From OMIW01 sp044235645 (lineage in GTDB: Bacteria > Bdellovibrionota_C > UBA2361 > OMIW01): a stretch of 64,000 bases of DNA. The DNA lies in assembly GCA_044235645.1 (NCBI GenBank), contig JBIIHQ010000002.1:1-64000 (forward strand). Reading direction: 5' to 3'. Position 1 is the stretch's first letter. Each line of letters begins with the position of its first letter. Positions 60,704 to 64,000 of this stretch are shown in pieces. The notes below the pieces were generated by a model. That model searched no databases and was not told the origin of the DNA. It was given only the letters and a program-made list of their open reading frames with translations. The translations under genes and the position numbers were made by a program.

Positions 60704-63700
60704 CTATAGACCCTTTTCCCCCGATTTTGGGGGCGATCGTCGCTTTTTAGAACCGAGAACAGCGATAACGTTGATATCTCCCGAAAAATCTCCGAGTCGA
60801 ATAGCGTTTCCAGTCAGCAGGGTCCCGTTAACCGAGATTGAGCCAATTCCCGATTCAACCCCGGAAGGATTCTCAAAGCTGATTTGGACCTTGCGGGGTG
60901 AATTGAGCTCTACGGTCCACTCTCGCCACGTGGCCGGAACACAAGGATTGATGACGAGGGTATCACGTTGGAGAGAAATGCCAAGGAGGTGATGTACGGC
61001 CGCTTGATAGAGCCACCCTGCGGAACCGGTATACCAGCTCCACCCCGCCCGTCCTTTGTGGGGCTCAACACCGTAGACATCGCCACACAGAACATACGGT
61101 TCGCCCTGATAAGCGTGGACGCCTTCGGAGGTCGCTCCGTGAGTGATAGGATTGAGCATCTGGAAAAGCTCGAATGCCCGGTTACCATTCCCCGCCAATG
61201 CGTGGGCAATGACAACCCAAGTTGCAGCATGAGTGTACTGCCCGCCATTTTCTCGAATCCCACGGAGATATCCCTTGATGAAGCCAGGCTCGGATTTTCC
61301 GCAGAAAAAGGGCGGAGTAAGGAGCTTAATTATCCGCGCCGAAGTGTCGACGAGGTGTTCATCGACACTTGCCATCGCCATAGTCGCCCGCTTTCTATCT
61401 CCCGTTCCAACAATAACGCTCCATGTCTGCGCAAGAGAATCTATCTGGCATTCGTCATTCTCAGCGCTTCCGAGAGGAATTCCGTCATCATCGTAAGCAC
61501 GCCGATACCACTGACCATCCCAAGAAGTGTTCTCGATAGAAGTAACTAATTCGGATGCTCGCCGGGCAAATTCTTTCGATATCTCGTCGCCCCGGGCTTC
61601 CGCGATTGGTGAAAAGATCGAGAAGGTATGGGCAAGAAACCATCCGAGCCAGACACTTTCGCCACGACCCTTGCTGCCGACCTCGTTCATCCCATCGTTC
61701 CAATCTCCCGCTCCCATCAGAGGCAATCCACGGGAACCCAGGCGATATGCGCGCTCTAACGCGCGAATGCAGTGCTCATAGAGGGTTCCTCGTTCTGCCG
61801 AGACCGAGGGAATAAGATAGCTTTCATCCGCGTCGCCAAGGGGCGGTGATTCAAGGAACTGGATTTCTTCATCAAGTATCGCGGAGTCACCAGTTACCTC
61901 GAGGTATCGAGCAACTGCGTAGGGTAGCCACACGAGGTCATCGGTTATTTTTGTCCGAACTCCTCGACCGGTCGGAGGGTGCCACCAATGCTGCACATCT
62001 CCCTCAACAAACTGTCTCCCTGCATGAAGGAGAATCTGTGCCCGGACCATTTCAGGACGAACCAGAAGCAGTGCTAGCGAATCCTGAAGTTGATCCCGAA
62101 AGCCGAACGCTCCGCCACTCTGATAAAATCCCGTACGAGCAAAAAGTCGGCACCCGATCGTCTGATAGAGTAGCCATCCGTTCACAAGAATATCAAAGCT
62201 TCGTTCAGGAGTTTTAACCTGTATCGCCGATAGAGTGCGATCCCACCAATGGTTGGCTATTTCGCGATCATGAGTATACGTCTCATGTTGTCGGTAGTGG
62301 GGCACCGTGGAACGAAGCCCCTCGAGAGAGTCACATTCACCGAGAAAGAAAAGAGCTGTCCGTTCTTCGCCTGGTTCAAGATTGAGGTGTACCTTGATTA
62401 CCCCGCACGAAACAAAACCTGATCCGACTCGCTGTGATAGCTGGACAAGATTTCGCCGATTAGTTCGCTGACTTGAGGAACGCAGTGATCCAGCCGATTC
62501 AAGACTTAACGGATTGCTAACATCTCGGTCACGACCAATAAACTCCATTTTGTCGGTTGTGAATGAAATGATGCTGAGGTTTGAACCGATAAAGACCACT
62601 TTGCCAGCAAACTCATTGTTATAGCGGTTGACCGCGGAAAGTACCTGAGCACCTGGCTCGTATGCTGTGGAAATATGTCTCTGAGCTTCTTCGGGTGCTA
62701 TTCCCAGGACCCAATCAACATAAAGATATAATTCAAGTCGTCGCTGAACCACGTCCTCATTCTTCAATCTCAGAGACCACCATTTGACTGGCGAATCAGA
62801 AGCGACCCGAATCGTAAGTTCTGAGGAGATACCTATATGATTGGCCTGAAACAGGCTTTCTCCAAATCGATGAGTTACGATCGTCCTTGAATCCCGTGAC
62901 ACCGGACCGGGTGTCGGACACCACACATGACCACTTTCGGTATCCCGAAGATACACCACCTCGCCCGCCGGGTCGCTCACTGGATCGTTGGACCATGGCG
63001 AAAGGCGATTCTCCCGACTGTTCTGAGCCCAGGTGTACCCGCCTCCCGACTCAGTAACTAAGGTTCCGAAACGCCTGTTAGCTAGTACATTACTCCACGG
63101 CAGAGGAGGGGTGGATGATTGGGAGACGATCAGCTGATATCCCCGCCCCTCTTCAACAAAGGACCCGTAGCCGTTGTCGAATTCACCGATCTTCGGTTGC
63201 AGGGCGATCAGTGGGTATTCCATCTGTCGACTCAGATCAAGCATGCCGGGAGCTGGAGGTGCAGCAATTGCGAAGAGCTGATCGAGCTTTAGTTGATCTT
63301 CAAGTGAGCCATCAGCTCCGGAGAAGACGGCACGAGCAACGGCTCCCAGAAGAGTGAGCTCTTCGTTCGAGAGTTGGGATGCGGCGCGAAGGAAGATGCC
63401 ACCATTCTTATCGAGCATGCCAGAGCTTGGGGTCGAGCGGATGATGTGTAGTACCTCTTCCTGAAGCTCCTGAAAGTAGCCTCCCGGATACTCGTTTACA
63501 ATGACGAGGTCCGATGAGATCCCCCTTGCCCTGAGGTAGGCGTGGCCGAGGATAATTTCCCGAGCCAATTTAAGGTGGCCTCCGTCGTAAATTTTAAGGA
63601 GGATTATCGGCAGGTCCCCGGAAATCCCAAATCTCCAAAGTGCTGATTGTTGGAGATGATTGCGAGTAATCAGCTCCGCAGAGGCTCTCAAATGCTCAAC

Positions 63701-64000
63701 GGGAAAGAGAATGGCGGTACCGAGGGCCTGGAAGAGATGGGTCTGCCGGGCAGTATATTGCTCATTCCGCAGCTCAATACGGCTCTGACTCCACGCCAGT
63801 TCAAAAGCTCTCGTAATACTGTGAAAATCACGGTATTTGCTGGTGAGATGCTGTAGTACGTCCGGAGAACGTGCTACTCCCGTGATAAAAGATAATGCAT
63901 GAGATTCAGTGGGGTCGAGCTCGATCCGAGCACGAAGACTGAAGCAAGGGTCTAGCACACTTCCAGCGGTATTTGATAGCTTCCGCTGTCCCATCGCAAA
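60704..64000 (-). CDS. ndvB: Cyclic beta-1,2-glucan synthase, C-terminal glucan phosphorylase (GH94) part, truncated by the window edge
   Basis: About 1100 residues of the C-terminal part are present. The reading frame stays open to the window edge, so the N-terminal glycosyltransferase and membrane part lie outside. The GH94 signatures are clear: GSVLDPCFSLRARIELDP, SGHVWCPTP, GAFGFRDQLQDSLALL, HAGRQFVEGDVQHWWHP, DDLVWLPYAVARYLE, and GAGDWNDGMNEVG, which carries the catalytic Asp. The final segment (INPCVPATWREWTVEL) ends the domain. In NdvB this part trims and controls the ring size of periplasmic cyclic glucans, which act in osmotic adaptation and host interaction. The stop is at 60704. 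Confidence 0.92.
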   Translation of the reverse strand, partial: FAMGQRKLSNTAGSVLDPCFSLRARIELDPTESHALSFITGVARSPDVLQHLTSKYRDFHSITRAFELAWSQSRIELRNEQYTARQTHLFQALGTAILFPVEHLRASAELITRNHLQQSALWRFGISGDLPIILLKIYDGGHLKLAREIILGHAYLRARGISSDLVIVNEYPGGYFQELQEEVLHIIRSTPSSGMLDKNGGIFLRAASQLSNEELTLLGAVARAVFSGADGSLEDQLKLDQLFAIAAPPAPGMLDLSRQMEYPLIALQPKIGEFDNGYGSFVEEGRGYQLIVSQSSTPPLPWSNVLANRRFGTLVTESGGGYTWAQNSRENRLSPWSNDPVSDPAGEVVYLRDTESGHVWCPTPGPVSRDSRTIVTHRFGESLFQANHIGISSELTIRVASDSPVKWWSLRLKNEDVVQRRLELYLYVDWVLGIAPEEAQRHISTAYEPGAQVLSAVNRYNNEFAGKVVFIGSNLSIISFTTDKMEFIGRDRDVSNPLSLESAGSLRSSSQRTNRRNLVQLSQRVGSGFVSCGVIKVHLNLEPGEERTALFFLGECDSLEGLRSTVPHYRQHETYTHDREIANHWWDRTLSAIQVKTPERSFDILVNGWLLYQTIGCRLFARTGFYQSGGAFGFRDQLQDSLALLLVRPEMVRAQILLHAGRQFVEGDVQHWWHPPTGRGVRTKITDDLVWLPYAVARYLEVTGDSAILDEEIQFLESPPLGDADESYLIPSVSAERGTLYEHCIRALERAYRLGSRGLPLMGAGDWNDGMNEVGSKGRGESVWLGWFLAHTFSIFSPIAEARGDEISKEFARRASELVTSIENTSWDGQWYRRAYDDDGIPLGSAENDECQIDSLAQTWSVIVGTGDRKRATMAMASVDEHLVDTSARIIKLLTPPFFCGKSEPGFIKGYLRGIRENGGQYTHAATWVVIAHALAGNGNRAFELFQMLNPITHGATSEGVHAYQGEPYVLCGDVYGVEPHKGRAGWSWYTGSAGWLYQAAVHHLLGISLQRDTLVINPCVPATWREWTVELNSPRKVQISFENPSGVESGIGSISVNGTLLTGNAIRLGDFSGDINVIAVLGSKKRRSPPKSGEKGL

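Noticed and set aside
1..64000. CRISPR arrays, rRNA genes and tRNA genes
   Set aside because: I looked for regularly spaced repeats, tRNA arms and rRNA signatures on both strands and saw none.

Overview
The window is bacterial DNA from a Gram-negative, flagellated organism. The supporting genes are a flagellin, fliG, lytic transglycosylases, an LplT-like lysophospholipid transporter, a cyclic beta-1,2-glucan synthase end, ClpS/ClpA/Aat and sigma-54-type promoters. The mix fits a proteobacterium in the broad sense (old delta-proteobacterial or bdellovibrio-like lineages), but nothing here fixes the phylum. Essential genes (thrS, ftsY, smc, pgsA and an S18 gene) show that this is chromosome, not plasmid.

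Layout. 1-13.3 kb is an accessory, IS-eroded zone: a frameshifted IS91-type transposase, an intact IS256-type element with two extra right-end remnants, two decayed IS5-type copies and a cut-off IS91 fragment. Cargo lies between them: a large HEMGH metalloprotease that resembles the anthrax lethal factor family, a methyltransferase, and an Mrr endonuclease paired with a small PD-(D/E)XK nuclease. 13.7-33 kb is mostly housekeeping: an LplT-like MFS protein with a membrane partner, the N-degron set clpS-clpA with divergent aat, a secreted trypsin-like protease, maiA-like and selO genes, an M48-like peptidase, a class I amidotransferase, rsgA-thrS-ung, and fliG with a clear terminator. 33-38 kb holds an amino-sugar kinase, a stand-alone RapZ C-terminal domain and a sugar nucleotidyltransferase, which look like an AmgK/MurU-type cell-wall recycling operon, followed by an ABC exporter. 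Across a strong bidirectional terminator lies a fusion of an RRM RNA-binding domain to ribosomal protein bS18.

39-43.4 kb carries small unknown genes, an M20 peptidase, flagellin and a FlgJ-like transglycosylase; the last two have sigma-54-type promoters. 43.5-47.5 kb is a replication and partition module: a plasmid-type replication initiator (RPA family), an AT-rich repeat-filled region that looks like an iteron origin, overlapping parA-parB, and two parS-like palindromes. Finding it among essential genes suggests a plasmid-style chromosomal origin or an integrated replicon. 47.5-56 kb returns to core genes: a prenyl synthase, an IMPase/CysQ-type phosphatase, a transglycosylase, pgsA, and smc overlapping ftsY. 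56-60.6 kb is an operon of unknown function: a duplicated MoxR-like AAA+ ATPase whose start overlaps the stop of a long uncharacterised protein. The window ends inside a GH94 glucan synthase gene.

Main leads are the RRM-bS18 fusion, the RPA/iteron/ParABS module, the tandem AAA+ operon, the RapZ-C recycling operon, and SMC with a ~110-residue acidic insertion in its head. All identifications rest on motif recognition by eye; no searches were run.
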